Source: Streptomyces roseolus (GTDB taxonomy: Bacteria > Actinomycetota > Actinomycetes > Streptomycetales > Streptomycetaceae). Taken from it: a stretch of 64,000 nt of DNA. A model generated the notes under the pieces. The model had not been told where the DNA came from. It saw only the letters and a program-made list of their open reading frames with translations, and searched no databases. Both the position numbers and the translations under genes were made by a program. Location: positions 51,343-115,342 of the forward strand of contig NZ_BMTV01000028.1 in NCBI RefSeq assembly GCF_014649855.1, given 5' to 3'. Positions 1 through 9,237 of the stretch are shown here, piece after piece (positions within the stretch are counted from its first letter, which is position 1; every line of letters begins with the position of its first letter).

Positions 1-26
1 GTCCCACCGCCCGGAGGCGGTGGGAC
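1..26 (-). terminator. perfect hairpin, probable transcription terminator
   Basis: An 11-bp perfect inverted repeat (arms 1-11 and 16-26) encloses a 4-base loop. No T-run follows, as is usual in GC-rich actinomycetes. It lies about 150 bp downstream of the ABC exporter gene on the minus strand, and may also serve a gene to the left of the window. Bases 27-172 hold no gene I can support. Confidence 0.6.
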
Positions 27-172
27 GGACGGTTTCCGTCAAGGCGTTGTGCCGGGCACGCTGGCACCAGGCTGGCAGACGCGGACCGTGTCCGCACCCG
101 CACGGGGTGCAGCCCCGGGCCGGACGGAGGGGGCGAACCCGCTGGTGGGGGCGGCGGGAGGCGGCTCGCGGC

Positions 173-2014
173 TCAGCGGGACACGGTGGGCTCCGGGTCG
201 GCGCTGCCGGCGCCGCCGGCCGTGACGTCGTCGAGGAAGCCGCCCGACTGGTGCCGCCACAGCTTGGCGTACGCGCCCTCCGCGGCGAGCAGTTCGCGGT
301 GGCTGCCCTGCTCGACGATCCGGCCGCGGTCGAGGACGACGAGCCGGTCCATCCCGGCGACGGTGGAGAGCCGGTGGGCGACGACGAGCGCCGTCCGGCC
401 CTCCATCAGCCGCCACAGCGCGTCCTGGACGAGGAGTTCGCTCTCGGAGTCGAGGGCGCTGGTGGCCTCGTCGAGGAGGAGGACGGGCGCGTCGCGCAGG
501 ATCGCCCGGGCGAGCGCGACCCGCTGCCGCTGGCCGCCGGACAGCTTCACGCCGCGCTCCCCGACCAGGGTGTCGAAGCCCTCGGGCAGCGCGTCCGCGA
601 ACTCCGTGACGTGGGCCGCCTCGGCGGCCCTGCGGACCTCGGCCTCGGTGGCCCCGGGCCGGGCGAAGGCGATGTTCTCCCGGAGGGTGCGGTGGAACAT
701 GGCCGGGTCCTGCGGTACGGAGGCGATGAGGCTCCGCAGGTCGGACTGGCGCATGCGGCTGATGTCCTGACCGCCGATCAGGATCCGCCCCGCGTCGACG
801 TCGGTCATCCGCAGCAGCAGCCGGGTGAGCGTGGTCTTGCCGCCGCCGGAGCGGCCGACGAAACCGACCTTGGTGCCGTTCGGCACGTCCAGGTCCAGTC
901 CCTCGAAGAGCGGCCGGGCGCCCTTGTGGGCGAAGTGCACCCGCTCGAAGCGGACCTCGCCCGACCGGCTCCTGAGCGGCTCGGGCTCGGGCGGGTCGAC
1001 GACGGTCGGCGGCTCCAGGAGGAGTTCGGTGAACTGCGCGGCCTCCGTCATGGAGCTCTCCAGACGCCGGTAGATCTGGTTGAACTCGAACATGATCCGG
1101 GTGGCGTTGGAGTAGTACGTGAAGGCCACGATGATCGCCTCCACGCCCCGCTCCCCCGCGCCCAGCATCAGCGCGAGCACCAGGCCGATCACGTTGGTGA
1201 CGACCGAGAGGGGCGCGACGAGGGTGTCGATGCGCAGGTTGCCGTAGTCCCAGGAGCGCAGCGTGATCCGGCGCGACTCGGCGGCCCGGGCGCGGTGCTC
1301 GGCGGCCTCCCGGTCCTCGGCGGCGAAGGAGCGGACGCTGTCCATGTTGGCGAGCACGTCGGCGACGTGCCCGGACACCCGGGCGATGGCCTGCTCGCGG
1401 TCGGCGACGATCCGCTGGCGGCGGCGGACCAGCGGGAAGACGCAGACGCCGGTGAGGGCGATCATCACCAGGAGGCCGACGACGAGCAGCGGGTCGTACT
1501 GCCAGAGGACGACCGAGGCGAACAGCAGCGGCACGAGCTTGCCCATGACCTGGAAGGTCAGGGTGTCGACGAAGTCCTCGAAGCGACCGGCGAAGCTGAT
1601 GACCCGCTTGGTGAGGGAGCCGGCGAAGTTGTCGTGGAAGAACGCCGCGTCCTTGGCGAGGAGCGCGTCCATGCCCACGCCGTAGAGGTGCTCGATGCCG
1701 CGGGCGTCGAGCCGGTTGAGGCAGTGGAAGCCGACCCGCCACAGCGCCTCGCCGAGCAGCAGCACGACGGCGAAGCCGAGGGCGTAGGGCAGGACCGAGT
1801 CGAGGGTGACCGGGCCGCCGTCGGCGACCCGGCCGACGAGCTTGGCGACCACCAGGGGGGCGAGGTACAGGATCCCGATGTTGCCGAGCGCCGGGAGCAG
1901 CAGCGCGGGCACGGCCACCTTCCGGAGCCGCACCATCTCTCCCCCGTAGTGGCGGAGCGCGAGGCGGACGGAGCCCTTGCCCGGTCCGCCGCCGCGTTGT
2001 TCTGACGTTCCCAT
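173..2014 (-). CDS. ABC transporter, fused permease/ATPase exporter
   Basis: This 613-residue half-transporter has an N-terminal six-helix membrane domain (about residues 20-310) and a C-terminal nucleotide-binding domain (about 345-590). Walker A is GRSGGGKTT (near 390), the signature is LSGGQ (near 493), Walker B is VLLLDEATSALD (near 514) and the H-loop is VVAHRLST. Such proteins act as dimers in the cytoplasmic membrane and export lipids, peptides or drugs; the substrate cannot be read from the sequence. The start is the ATG behind GGAAGG. A GTG 27 bases upstream in the same frame is a weaker alternative. It appears to be transcribed alone, as a long hairpin separates it from the upstream hydrolase gene on the same strand. 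Confidence 0.93.
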   Translation of the reverse strand: MGTSEQRGGGPGKGSVRLALRHYGGEMVRLRKVAVPALLLPALGNIGILYLAPLVVAKLVGRVADGGPVTLDSVLPYALGFAVVLLLGEALWRVGFHCLNRLDARGIEHLYGVGMDALLAKDAAFFHDNFAGSLTKRVISFAGRFEDFVDTLTFQVMGKLVPLLFASVVLWQYDPLLVVGLLVMIALTGVCVFPLVRRRQRIVADREQAIARVSGHVADVLANMDSVRSFAAEDREAAEHRARAAESRRITLRSWDYGNLRIDTLVAPLSVVTNVIGLVLALMLGAGERGVEAIIVAFTYYSNATRIMFEFNQIYRRLESSMTEAAQFTELLLEPPTVVDPPEPEPLRSRSGEVRFERVHFAHKGARPLFEGLDLDVPNGTKVGFVGRSGGGKTTLTRLLLRMTDVDAGRILIGGQDISRMRQSDLRSLIASVPQDPAMFHRTLRENIAFARPGATEAEVRRAAEAAHVTEFADALPEGFDTLVGERGVKLSGGQRQRVALARAILRDAPVLLLDEATSALDSESELLVQDALWRLMEGRTALVVAHRLSTVAGMDRLVVLDRGRIVEQGSHRELLAAEGAYAKLWRHQSGGFLDDVTAGGAGSADPEPTVSR

Positions 2015-2128
2015 CACGACCTTCCGTCGCTGTTCCGACACGTACGGTGACGGAGTGTGGCGGAGGGCGGGCACCGCGGTCCACGGGTTTTCCCGCGACC
2101 CGGGAACGCCCCCGGCCCGGGAACGCCC

Positions 2129-2193
2129 CTCCGCCGCTGAGCCGTACGCCTCCGGGCGCCCCGGGCCCGGAGGCGTACGGCTCAGCGGCGGAG
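2129..2193 (-). terminator. 29-bp perfect hairpin overlapping the hydrolase 3' end
   Basis: Arms 2129-2157 and 2165-2193 are perfectly complementary over 29 bp with a 7-base loop. The right arm contains the stop codon (2182-2184) and last codons of the minus-strand hydrolase gene, so the stem forms in its mRNA right at the stop. It probably terminates that gene and insulates the ABC exporter downstream. The stem is unusually long for a Streptomyces terminator. Confidence 0.75.
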
Positions 2194-2997
2194 CCCGGCG
2201 GAGAAGGCGGCGAGCTCGCGCACGACCCGCTCCGGGTCCTCCCAGTACACGACGTGCCCGGCGCCCTCGTGGACGACGAACCGGGAGTCGGGGATCGCGT
2301 CGAGGATCAGCCGCTGGTCCGAACGGGTGAGCAGCGGGTCCCGGTCGCCCCAGACGACGAGGGTGGGGACGAGGATGCCGGTGAGCGTGGCCGCGAGGTC
2401 CGTCTCCAGGAGTCCGCGCAGCGTCTCGCGCCAGACGCGGGCGGGCGCCTTCAGGCTCTCGTCGACGACGGTCTCCAGGAAGCCGGGCGCCACCCGCCCC
2501 GCCGCGAGCCCCCGCGCGAACGCGGCGGCGAACTCCCGGTCGACCGGGTCCTCCAGGGTCCTGACGGTCTCCCGGACCGCGGCGGCGCCGGGTTTGTCGG
2601 CGAGCAGGGCGGGGGTGCCGAGCAGGACGAGCCCGGCGACCCGGTCGGGCCGCCGGCCGGCGACGATCCTGGCCTGGACGCCGCCGCTGGAGCCGCCGAC
2701 GAGGACGGCGCGCTCGATGCCGAGGTGGTCGAGGAAGGCGACGAGGTCGTCGGCGAAGTCCTCCGGGAGGTACCCCTCGGCCGGCTTGTCGGCGTCGCCG
2801 TGGCCGCGCTGGGTGGGCGCGTAGGCGTGCATGACGGCCGGCATGGCCCGCAGCATCGGCTCGAAGGTCCACCAGGAGTCGGCGTAGCCGTGGACGAGGA
2901 CGAGCGGCGGTCCGCTCCCGGGCCGCCCGGTCTCCGCGTACGGAAGGGTGGGGCGGCCGTCGCCGAGGACGGCGCGGTGCACGGCGACGGTGGCCAT
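2182..2997 (-). CDS. alpha/beta hydrolase
   Basis: This 271-residue alpha/beta-hydrolase-fold protein shows the HGY oxyanion motif (near residue 36), a nucleophile elbow GGSSGG (near 100), the acid in WGDRDPL (near 217) and the catalytic histidine in GAGHVVYWEDPE (near 245). This is a complete Ser-Asp-His triad typical of esterases, lactonases and non-haem chloroperoxidase-like enzymes; the substrate is unknown. No signal peptide is seen, so it is probably cytoplasmic. The ATG at 2997 has AGGAGG 6 bases upstream. An in-frame extension to 3096 lacks such a site. The gene end lies inside the long hairpin at 2129-2193. Confidence 0.9.
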   Translation of the reverse strand: MATVAVHRAVLGDGRPTLPYAETGRPGSGPPLVLVHGYADSWWTFEPMLRAMPAVMHAYAPTQRGHGDADKPAEGYLPEDFADDLVAFLDHLGIERAVLVGGSSGGVQARIVAGRRPDRVAGLVLLGTPALLADKPGAAAVRETVRTLEDPVDREFAAAFARGLAAGRVAPGFLETVVDESLKAPARVWRETLRGLLETDLAATLTGILVPTLVVWGDRDPLLTRSDQRLILDAIPDSRFVVHEGAGHVVYWEDPERVVRELAAFSAGLRR

Positions 2998-3174
2998 CGG
3001 CGCCCTCCTGTCTCTCCCGCCCAGCGTAGGAACGGTTCCCGGGGCCCTCAACACGGGACCGGCCCCCGCCCGGGCGCCGCGGGTCCCGGCAGGCATACGG
3101 ACGGACCATCCGGGGAAGCCGCGCTCTGCACGCGGCGCCCGGGACGGCGCCGCCGCCGCCGCCAGGAGGCTGAC

Positions 3175-4338
3175 GTGACGCCCTTCCGGATCCGCTCCAG
3201 GGAACTCCCCCCGCCCGGCCCGCCGGCCGAGCCGCCCGCCTTCCCCGCCGGAACGGCCGTGAGCTCACCGGTCCGCTCGTCCACCGAATGGGATCCCCTG
3301 GAGGAGGTCGTCGTGGGCCGGGTGGACGGCGCCACGATCCCCTCCCGGCATCCGGCGGTACGGTGCACCATGCCGGCGTGGGCGGCCCGGCTCCAGGGCG
3401 CCGCCGCCGGGTTCCGCTACCCCCGGGTGCTCGTCCGGAAGGCCGAGGAGGAGGTCGAGGGCTTCGTCGCCCTCCTGGAGTCCCACGGGGTGACCGTGCG
3501 ACGGCCGGACCCGATGCCCCACCGGCGGCGGTTCGGCACCCCCGACTGGTCCTCCCGGGGTTTCTGCACCGCCTGTCCGCGCGACAGCATGCTCGTCGTC
3601 GGCGACGAGATCATCGAGACGCCCATGGCGTGGCCCTGCCGGTACTTCGAGACGCACGCCTACCGCACCCTGCTGAAGGACTACTTCCGGCGCGGCGCGC
3701 GCTGGACGGCCGCGCCCCGGCCGCAGCTGACGGACGAGCTCTACGACCCCTCGTTCCGGGTGTCCGCGCCCGGCCGGCCGGTGCGCCGCCTGGTGACGGA
3801 GTTCGAGCCGGTCTTCGACGCCGCCGACTTCGTCCGCGCGGGCCGGGACCTGTTCGTGACGCGCAGCAACGTCACCAATCTGATGGGCATCGAGTGGCTG
3901 CGCCGGCACCTGGGGCCGGAGTACCGGATCCACGAGATCGAGAGCCGCTGCCGGACCCCGATGCACATCGACACGACGTTCCTGCCGCTGGGCCCGCGCC
4001 GCGCCCTCGTGAACCCGGAGTACCTCGACCTCGACCGGCTGCCGCCGGTGCTGGACGACTGGGAGCTCCTGGTCGCGCCCGAGCCCGACCCCCTGCCGGA
4101 CGCCCTCCTGAAGGTCACCTCGATGTGCGGCAAATGGCTGAGCATGAACGTGCTGATGCTCGACGAGAAAAGGGTCGTCGCGGAACGGCACCACACCCGG
4201 ACGCTGCGCGCCCTGGAACGCTGGGGATTCGAGCCGATCCCCTGCGACCTCATGCATTACGCGCCGTTCGGCGGCTCCTTCCACTGCGCCACGCTGGACG
4301 TCCGGCGGAAAGGCCCGGACCCGCTCGGCCCTGCCTGA
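3175..4338 (+). CDS. glycine (L-arginine) amidinotransferase family protein
   Basis: This 387-residue enzyme of the guanidino-group-modifying superfamily closely resembles vertebrate AGAT/GATM, which moves the amidino group of arginine to glycine. Bacterial relatives amidinate inosamine phosphates or lysine in secondary metabolism. The catalytic triad positions are visible: Asp in FDAADFVRAGRDLF (near 215), His in MHIDTTF (near 263) and the nucleophilic Cys in GGSFHCATLDVRR (near 370). The stretches KWLSMNVLMLDEKRV and GIEWLRRHLGP are also AGAT-like. It starts at GTG 3175 with AGGAGG 5 bases upstream. katG follows after 147 bp. No antibiotic-cluster genes surround it, so the acceptor amine is open. 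Confidence 0.9.
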   Translation: MTPFRIRSRELPPPGPPAEPPAFPAGTAVSSPVRSSTEWDPLEEVVVGRVDGATIPSRHPAVRCTMPAWAARLQGAAAGFRYPRVLVRKAEEEVEGFVALLESHGVTVRRPDPMPHRRRFGTPDWSSRGFCTACPRDSMLVVGDEIIETPMAWPCRYFETHAYRTLLKDYFRRGARWTAAPRPQLTDELYDPSFRVSAPGRPVRRLVTEFEPVFDAADFVRAGRDLFVTRSNVTNLMGIEWLRRHLGPEYRIHEIESRCRTPMHIDTTFLPLGPRRALVNPEYLDLDRLPPVLDDWELLVAPEPDPLPDALLKVTSMCGKWLSMNVLMLDEKRVVAERHHTRTLRALERWGFEPIPCDLMHYAPFGGSFHCATLDVRRKGPDPLGPA

Positions 4339-4485
4339 CGGATTTCCGGTCCGCCGCCTTCCGGGACGCCGCTCCCTGCGTGTTCACGTGGCCGCGGGCA
4401 CCCTCGTGCGCGACCATACGGACGCGCCGCCGTGAGATCCCGGCCGGCGGCGGGAAAAGGCACACGCACAGGAAGAGGGCCGTAC

Positions 4486-6675
4486 GTGACCGGCAGCGAG
4501 AGCGAAAACCCGGCAATTTCCGCCCCCAGCCCCAAGGACACCCGCCCCCGCACCAATCGGGACTGGTGGCCGAACCAGCTGGACCTCTCCGTACTCCATC
4601 GGAACGCCCCCCAGGCCGACCCCCTCGACCAGGGATTCGACTACGCCGCGGAGTTCGCGGGCCTCGACGTCGAGGAGCTGAAGCGGGACGTCATCGCCCT
4701 GATGACGGATTCACAGGAATGGTGGCCGGCGGACTACGGTCACTACGGTCCGCTTTTCATCCGGATGAGCTGGCACGCGGCCGGCACGTACCGCATCGCC
4801 GACGGCCGGGGCGGCGGCGGAAGCGGCGCCCAGCGATTCGCCCCGCTGAACAGCTGGCCGGACAACGCGAGTCTCGACAAGGCGCGCCGTCTGCTGTGGC
4901 CGGTCAAGCAGAAGTACGGACAGAAGATCTCCTGGGCAGATCTTCTGGTTTTCGCCGGAAACTGCGCGATGGAATCCATGGGGTTCAAGACCTTCGGTTT
5001 CGGATTCGGCCGCGAGGACATCTGGGAGCCGGAGGAGATCTTCTGGGGACCGGAGGACACCTGGCTCGGGGACGAGCGCTACAGCGGCGACCGGGAGCTG
5101 TCGGGCCCGCTGGGCGCCGTCCAGATGGGTCTCATCTACGTCAACCCCGAGGGCCCGAACGGCAACCCCGACCCGCTGGCCGCCGCCCGTGACATCCGCG
5201 AGACCTTCGCCCGGATGGCGATGAACGACGAGGAGACGGTCGCGCTCATCGTCGGCGGCCACACCTTCGGCAAGTGCCACGGCGCCGTGGACCCCGAGTA
5301 CATCGGCCCGGAGCCGGAGGCCGCCCCGGTCGAACAGCTGGGCCTCGGCTGGAAGAACACGTACGGCACCGGCACCGGCCCCGACGCCCTCACCAGCGGT
5401 CTGGAGGGCGCCTGGACCAACCATCCGACCACCTGGGACAACGGCTTCCTCGACAACCTCTTCCGGTACGAGTGGGAGCTGACCACCAGCCCCGCCGGCG
5501 CCCGGCAGTGGAAGCCCACCGACCCGGCCGCCCAGGGCACCGTCCCGGACGCGCACGACCGGTCGAAGTCGCACGCGCCGATGATGCTGACGACCGACCT
5601 CGCGCTGCGCATGGACCCGGTGTACGGCCCCATCGCCCGCCGCTACCACGAGAACCCGGAACTCCTGGCGGAGGCGTTCGCCAAGGCCTGGTACAAGCTC
5701 CTCCACCGCGACATGGGCCCGATCTCCCGCTACCTCGGCCCGTGGGTGCCCGAACCGCAGCTCTGGCAGGACCCGGTGCCGCCGGTCGACCACGACCTCG
5801 TCGCGGACGAGGACATCGCCGCCCTCAAGGAGCGGATCCTCTCCTCCGGCCTGACCGTGCCCCAGCTGGTCACCACCGCCTGGGCGTCCGCGGCGAGCTT
5901 CCGCGGCACCGACAAGCGCGGCGGCGCCAACGGCGCGCGGATCCGGCTCGCGCCGCAGAAGGACTGGGCGGTCAACGATCTGCCCGGGATCGCCGAGGCG
6001 CTGCGGACCCTGGACGCGATCCGGGAGGAGTTCGCCGCCGGACGGAGCGACGCCACCCGGATCTCGTTGGCCGACCTGATCGTCCTCGGCGGCTGCGCGG
6101 CCGTCGAGAAGGCCGCGAAGGACGCCGGCCACCCGGTGACCGTGCCGTTCACGCCCGGCCGCACGGACGCCACGCAGGAGCAGACCGACGTGGAGTCCTT
6201 CGCCGTCCTCGAACCGCGCGCCGACGGCTTCCGCAACTACCTGGGCCCCGACGAGAAGCTCTCCCCGGAGACGCTCCTCCTCGACCGGGCGAGCATGCTC
6301 ACGCTGACGGCGCCGGAGATGACGGTGCTGCTCGGCGGCATGCGGGCGCTCGGCGCCGGGCACGGCGGGGTCCGCCACGGCGTCCTCACCGACCGTCCCG
6401 GTTCCCTGACCAACGACTTCTTCGTCAACGTCCTGGACATGGGGACGGAGTGGAAGGTCTCGGAGGACGACGAGAACGTCTACGAGGGCCGGGACCGGGC
6501 CACCGGCGAGCCGAAGTGGACGGGCACGGCCGTGGACCTGGTCTTCGCCTCCCACGCCCAGCTGCGGGCCCTGTCGGAGGTGTACGCGGCGCGCGACGCG
6601 GGCGAGAAGTTCGTCCGGGACTTCGCCGCCGCCTGGTCGAAGGTGATGGAACTGGACCGCTTCGACCTGCGCTGA
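4486..6675 (+). CDS. katG: catalase-peroxidase KatG
   Basis: This 729-residue bifunctional haem catalase-peroxidase has the usual duplicated-domain length. The distal pocket RMSWHAAGTYR supplies Trp96 and His97. The Met-Tyr-Trp adduct typical of the family can form from Trp96, Tyr218 (GLIYVNPEG) and Met244 (FARMAMND). The proximal haem ligand is His259 in GGHTFGK. It removes hydrogen peroxide in the cytoplasm. The GTG at 4486 behind GGAAGAGGG is chosen; an upstream in-frame ATG at 4432 would add 18 unconserved residues. After the proximal histidine the sequence is GKCHG where the mycobacterial enzyme has GKTHG. No fur-type regulator gene sits next to it, unlike many actinobacterial katG genes. 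Confidence 0.97.
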   Translation: MTGSESENPAISAPSPKDTRPRTNRDWWPNQLDLSVLHRNAPQADPLDQGFDYAAEFAGLDVEELKRDVIALMTDSQEWWPADYGHYGPLFIRMSWHAAGTYRIADGRGGGGSGAQRFAPLNSWPDNASLDKARRLLWPVKQKYGQKISWADLLVFAGNCAMESMGFKTFGFGFGREDIWEPEEIFWGPEDTWLGDERYSGDRELSGPLGAVQMGLIYVNPEGPNGNPDPLAAARDIRETFARMAMNDEETVALIVGGHTFGKCHGAVDPEYIGPEPEAAPVEQLGLGWKNTYGTGTGPDALTSGLEGAWTNHPTTWDNGFLDNLFRYEWELTTSPAGARQWKPTDPAAQGTVPDAHDRSKSHAPMMLTTDLALRMDPVYGPIARRYHENPELLAEAFAKAWYKLLHRDMGPISRYLGPWVPEPQLWQDPVPPVDHDLVADEDIAALKERILSSGLTVPQLVTTAWASAASFRGTDKRGGANGARIRLAPQKDWAVNDLPGIAEALRTLDAIREEFAAGRSDATRISLADLIVLGGCAAVEKAAKDAGHPVTVPFTPGRTDATQEQTDVESFAVLEPRADGFRNYLGPDEKLSPETLLLDRASMLTLTAPEMTVLLGGMRALGAGHGGVRHGVLTDRPGSLTNDFFVNVLDMGTEWKVSEDDENVYEGRDRATGEPKWTGTAVDLVFASHAQLRALSEVYAARDAGEKFVRDFAAAWSKVMELDRFDLR

Positions 6676-6715
6676 CGGGCCGCGGCCGGGCCGGCGGCGC
6701 CCGTACGGGAACGCG

Positions 6716-6756
6716 CCGGCGCCCGGACGGTCGTGCTGCGGCCGTCCGGGCGCCGG
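6716..6756. terminator. bidirectional terminator hairpin
   Basis: Arms 6716-6730 and 6742-6756 form a perfect 15-bp GC-rich stem with an 11-base loop. It sits between the convergent ends of katG and the small secreted-protein gene, so it can stop transcription from both sides. Confidence 0.75.
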
Positions 6757-6767
6757 AGTGGTGCGGG

Positions 6768-7070
6768 TCAGGTGGAGACGGCCGGGAGCAGGCCGGTGAC
6801 GGGCGCGGCCTGGTCGGTGAGCTGGTGGAGCTGGTGGAGTTCGTTGAGCCGGCTCAGGCCGCCGAGCTGCGCTCCGACGCCCGGGTAGGCGGCGCGGGCG
6901 TCCTCCGGCATGCCGGTGGTCGCGACGGAGTCGAGTTCGGCGATCGGGCTGATCGGCGGGCCGAGCGGGCCGACGGGCGCGGCGGCGGCCTGGGAGGCGG
7001 CCGCGCCGCCGAGGCAGGTGAACGCCGCGGCGACGGCGAGGACCGAGGAGATGCGTCGAGGTGAGGTCAC
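6768..7070 (-). CDS. small secreted protein of unknown function
   Basis: About 100 residues. The N-terminus has arginines, a hydrophobic core (ISSVLAVAAAFTCLGGAAA) and an Ala-rich probable signal-peptidase site near AAAAP, so export is likely. The mature part is short, rich in Gly, Pro, Leu and Gln, with PVGPLGPPISPIAELDS and a NELHQLHQL segment. I do not recognise a family with a known function. The start is taken as GTG 7070; the Shine-Dalgarno match is poor and very close, so a longer start is possible. A 12-bp palindrome lies just upstream at 7081-7092. Confidence 0.65.
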   Translation of the reverse strand: MTSPRRISSVLAVAAAFTCLGGAAASQAAAAPVGPLGPPISPIAELDSVATTGMPEDARAAYPGVGAQLGGLSRLNELHQLHQLTDQAAPVTGLLPAVST

Positions 7071-7415
7071 ACCCTCACAACGGAACGTTCCGCCGGGAGA
7101 CACGCGACCGCCCGCGAGCATCCTCCGAACGGGGCACGGCCGCCGCGGCCGTCCGCGCGGGGACCGGACCGTCGTGCTCGGCGCGCCGGCCGGGGACTTG
7201 CGGAGCGGGCCGTGCGCCGTGGAGCGGGGGGGGGCGGCCTCGGGCCGTCCGACGTGCTCGGGACTGATCTCGGCGACGTGACGAGGAGGGGCCGTGCCGG
7301 GCACCGCGGGCCCGGCCGCGCTCCGCCGGGCGGATGCCGGGCGCTGTAGGCTGTGCGCTCGCGCGTTCGCGGATCATGCGAGCGAACCGGGCCGGACCTG
7401 CGGGGCGGAGGGCAT
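7071..7415. other. intergenic region with palindrome and candidate promoter
   Basis: This 345-bp divergent gap lies between the small secreted-protein gene (minus) and the ROK regulator (plus). It contains the 12-bp palindrome CGGAACGTTCCG at 7081-7092, next to the minus-strand start. On the plus strand a TAGGCT hexamer near 7347 could be a -10 for the ROK gene. The inverted arms GTTCGC and GCGAAC between about 7366 and 7389 could be its operator. I see no coding sequence with normal codon bias here. Confidence 0.35.
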
Positions 7416-8615
7416 GTGACGGAGCTCGTCCGCGGGACACCGGGCCTCGTGCGGGCGGTGAACGACCGCGCCGCCCTCCACCTGCTGCTCCGTCAGGGGC
7501 CTCTCACCCGCCCCGAGGTCAGTCGTCTCACCGGACTCTCCAAGCCCACCGCCTCCCAGGTCCTCGCCCGCCTGCTGGACGCCGGACTCGTGGTCGGCAA
7601 CGGCCTGCGGCCCGGCCTGCCGGGCCGGGTCCCGGAGACGTACCGGGTCAACCCGGCGGCGGCCTACGCGACCGCCGTGGACGTGACGCCGGAACACATC
7701 GCCGTACGGACCGCGGACATCACCGGCGCGGTGCTCGGCGAGGCCGAGGCGCCCGTGCCCGCGCGCCCGGACCGCGAGGCCCTGGTGGAGGCGCTGCGGA
7801 CGGCCCTCGGCCTGGTCCGGGCACCGGAGCCGCCGCGGAGCGTCGTGATCGGCGTGCAGGGCGCGGTGGACCCGACGACCGGCCGCCTCGGCTACGCCAG
7901 CGAGGAGGACATGGCGGCCTGGCTCTTCCCCGACGTCGAACGGACGCTGGGCGAGGCCCTCGGCCTCCCCGTCCGCGTCGAGAACGACGTCAACCTCGCC
8001 GCCGTGGCCGAACGCGACCACGCCGCCGCCGACTGCCCGGACTTCGTCCTCCTGTGGGCCGACGAGGGCCTGGGCGCGGCGCTGATGATCGGCGGCCGCC
8101 TCCACCGGGGCCACTTCGGCGGCGCCGGCGAGGTCGGCTACCTCCCGCTGCCCGGCGCGCCCACCGCGCGCGAGGCCGGCGACCGCTACGGCCGCCACGG
8201 CTACCAGGAGCTGGCGGGCGGCGACGCGGTCCGGGACCTCCTGCACGGCCACGGAGTGCCGGGCGCCGACTTCGCGGAGGCGGTGGCGGAGGCGGCACGG
8301 CGGGCGGACACGGCCGAGGAGGGCGCGGAGGCGGCGCGGGCGGGCCTCGTCGCGGTGGCGGCGCGGCTCGCGGCCGGGCTGGCCTCGATCGTGACCGTCG
8401 TCGACCCGGGCCTGGTCGTCCTCGCCGGCCGGCTCTGCGCGGCGGGGGGCGAGCCGCTGCGCGCCCTTGTCGAGCGCGAGCTGCGCGTCCTCGCGCACTC
8501 CCGGGCGCGGGTCCGCCTGTCGGCCGTCACGGGCAACCCGGTGCTCGCCGGCGCGCTCGCCCTGGCCCTCGCGGAGGTCCGGGACCGGACCTTCGGCGGC
8601 CCGTCCCCCCTCTGA
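7416..8615 (+). CDS. ROK-family transcriptional regulator
   Basis: This 399-residue protein has an N-terminal winged helix (about residues 12-75, LTRPEVSRLTGLSKPTASQVLARLLDAGLV) followed by a ROK (repressor, ORF, kinase) domain. The ROK signature appears as GHFGGAGEVGYLPLPG (near 235-245). The cysteine-rich zinc motif of sugar-kinase ROK proteins is absent here, so it is more likely a sugar-responsive repressor than a kinase. It starts at GTG 7416 with GGAGGG just upstream. No sugar-uptake genes are adjacent, so its regulon is not obvious. Confidence 0.88.
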   Translation: MTELVRGTPGLVRAVNDRAALHLLLRQGPLTRPEVSRLTGLSKPTASQVLARLLDAGLVVGNGLRPGLPGRVPETYRVNPAAAYATAVDVTPEHIAVRTADITGAVLGEAEAPVPARPDREALVEALRTALGLVRAPEPPRSVVIGVQGAVDPTTGRLGYASEEDMAAWLFPDVERTLGEALGLPVRVENDVNLAAVAERDHAAADCPDFVLLWADEGLGAALMIGGRLHRGHFGGAGEVGYLPLPGAPTAREAGDRYGRHGYQELAGGDAVRDLLHGHGVPGADFAEAVAEAARRADTAEEGAEAARAGLVAVAARLAAGLASIVTVVDPGLVVLAGRLCAAGGEPLRALVERELRVLAHSRARVRLSAVTGNPVLAGALALALAEVRDRTFGGPSPL

Positions 8616-8707
8616 CCCGCCCGGGGGCCCACCCCGTACCGGCGGGAGGCCGGGCCCCTCACGGCGTGGCGGCGGACAATGGGGGGAGGGGGTCAGGAGG
8701 TGGCGTC

Positions 8708-9208
8708 GTGGTGCAGGGGACGATCACGGTCGACGCGCCGGTGCGGCGGGTGTACGACCAGTGGACGCAGTTCGAGGAGTTTCCGCGCTTCATGCACGGC
8801 GTGGTGGCGGTCGAGCAGACCGACGCACGGCACCTGCGCTGGCGCACCGGCATCGCCGGGTTCCGCCGCGCCTTCGAGACCGAGATCGTCGACCAGCTCC
8901 CGGACGAACGCATCGCCTGGCGCACCGTCGGCGGCGACGTCCGCCAGCGCGGCGTCGTGACCTTCACGCCCCTCGACGAGCGTCACACACGCGTGCGCCT
9001 GGCGATGGAGGTCGAGCCGGAGGGTCCCGCGGAGCGCGCGGCCGTCGCGCTGGGCGTCGTGTCGAGCCGGGTCTCCGGCGACCTCCGGCGGTTCAAGGAC
9101 TTCGTGGAGGACCGTCACGCCGCGACCGGCGCCTGGCGGGGCCGTCTCCGGCCGGAGGAAGCGCACCGGGCGCCGGGACCGGGACCCGCTCACGACGACA
9201 CCAATTAG
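8708..9208 (+). CDS. SRPBCC (cyclase/dehydrase-type) protein
   Basis: This 166-residue protein starts with the classic START/polyketide-cyclase-like opening (GTITVDAPVRRVYDQWTQFEEFPRFM) and continues with a beta-rich core (DERIAWRTVGGDV, GVVTFTPLDERHTRVRLAMEVEP). The fold binds a hydrophobic ligand; the function is unknown. GTG 8708 follows AGGAGG by 7 bases; GTG 8711 is an equally framed alternative. The next genes (short ORF and AhpD-like) follow on the same strand. Confidence 0.82.
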   Translation: MVQGTITVDAPVRRVYDQWTQFEEFPRFMHGVVAVEQTDARHLRWRTGIAGFRRAFETEIVDQLPDERIAWRTVGGDVRQRGVVTFTPLDERHTRVRLAMEVEPEGPAERAAVALGVVSSRVSGDLRRFKDFVEDRHAATGAWRGRLRPEEAHRAPGPGPAHDDTN

Positions 9209-9237
9209 TTTGATTTTCAACATCCTTTCGGGGGAAG

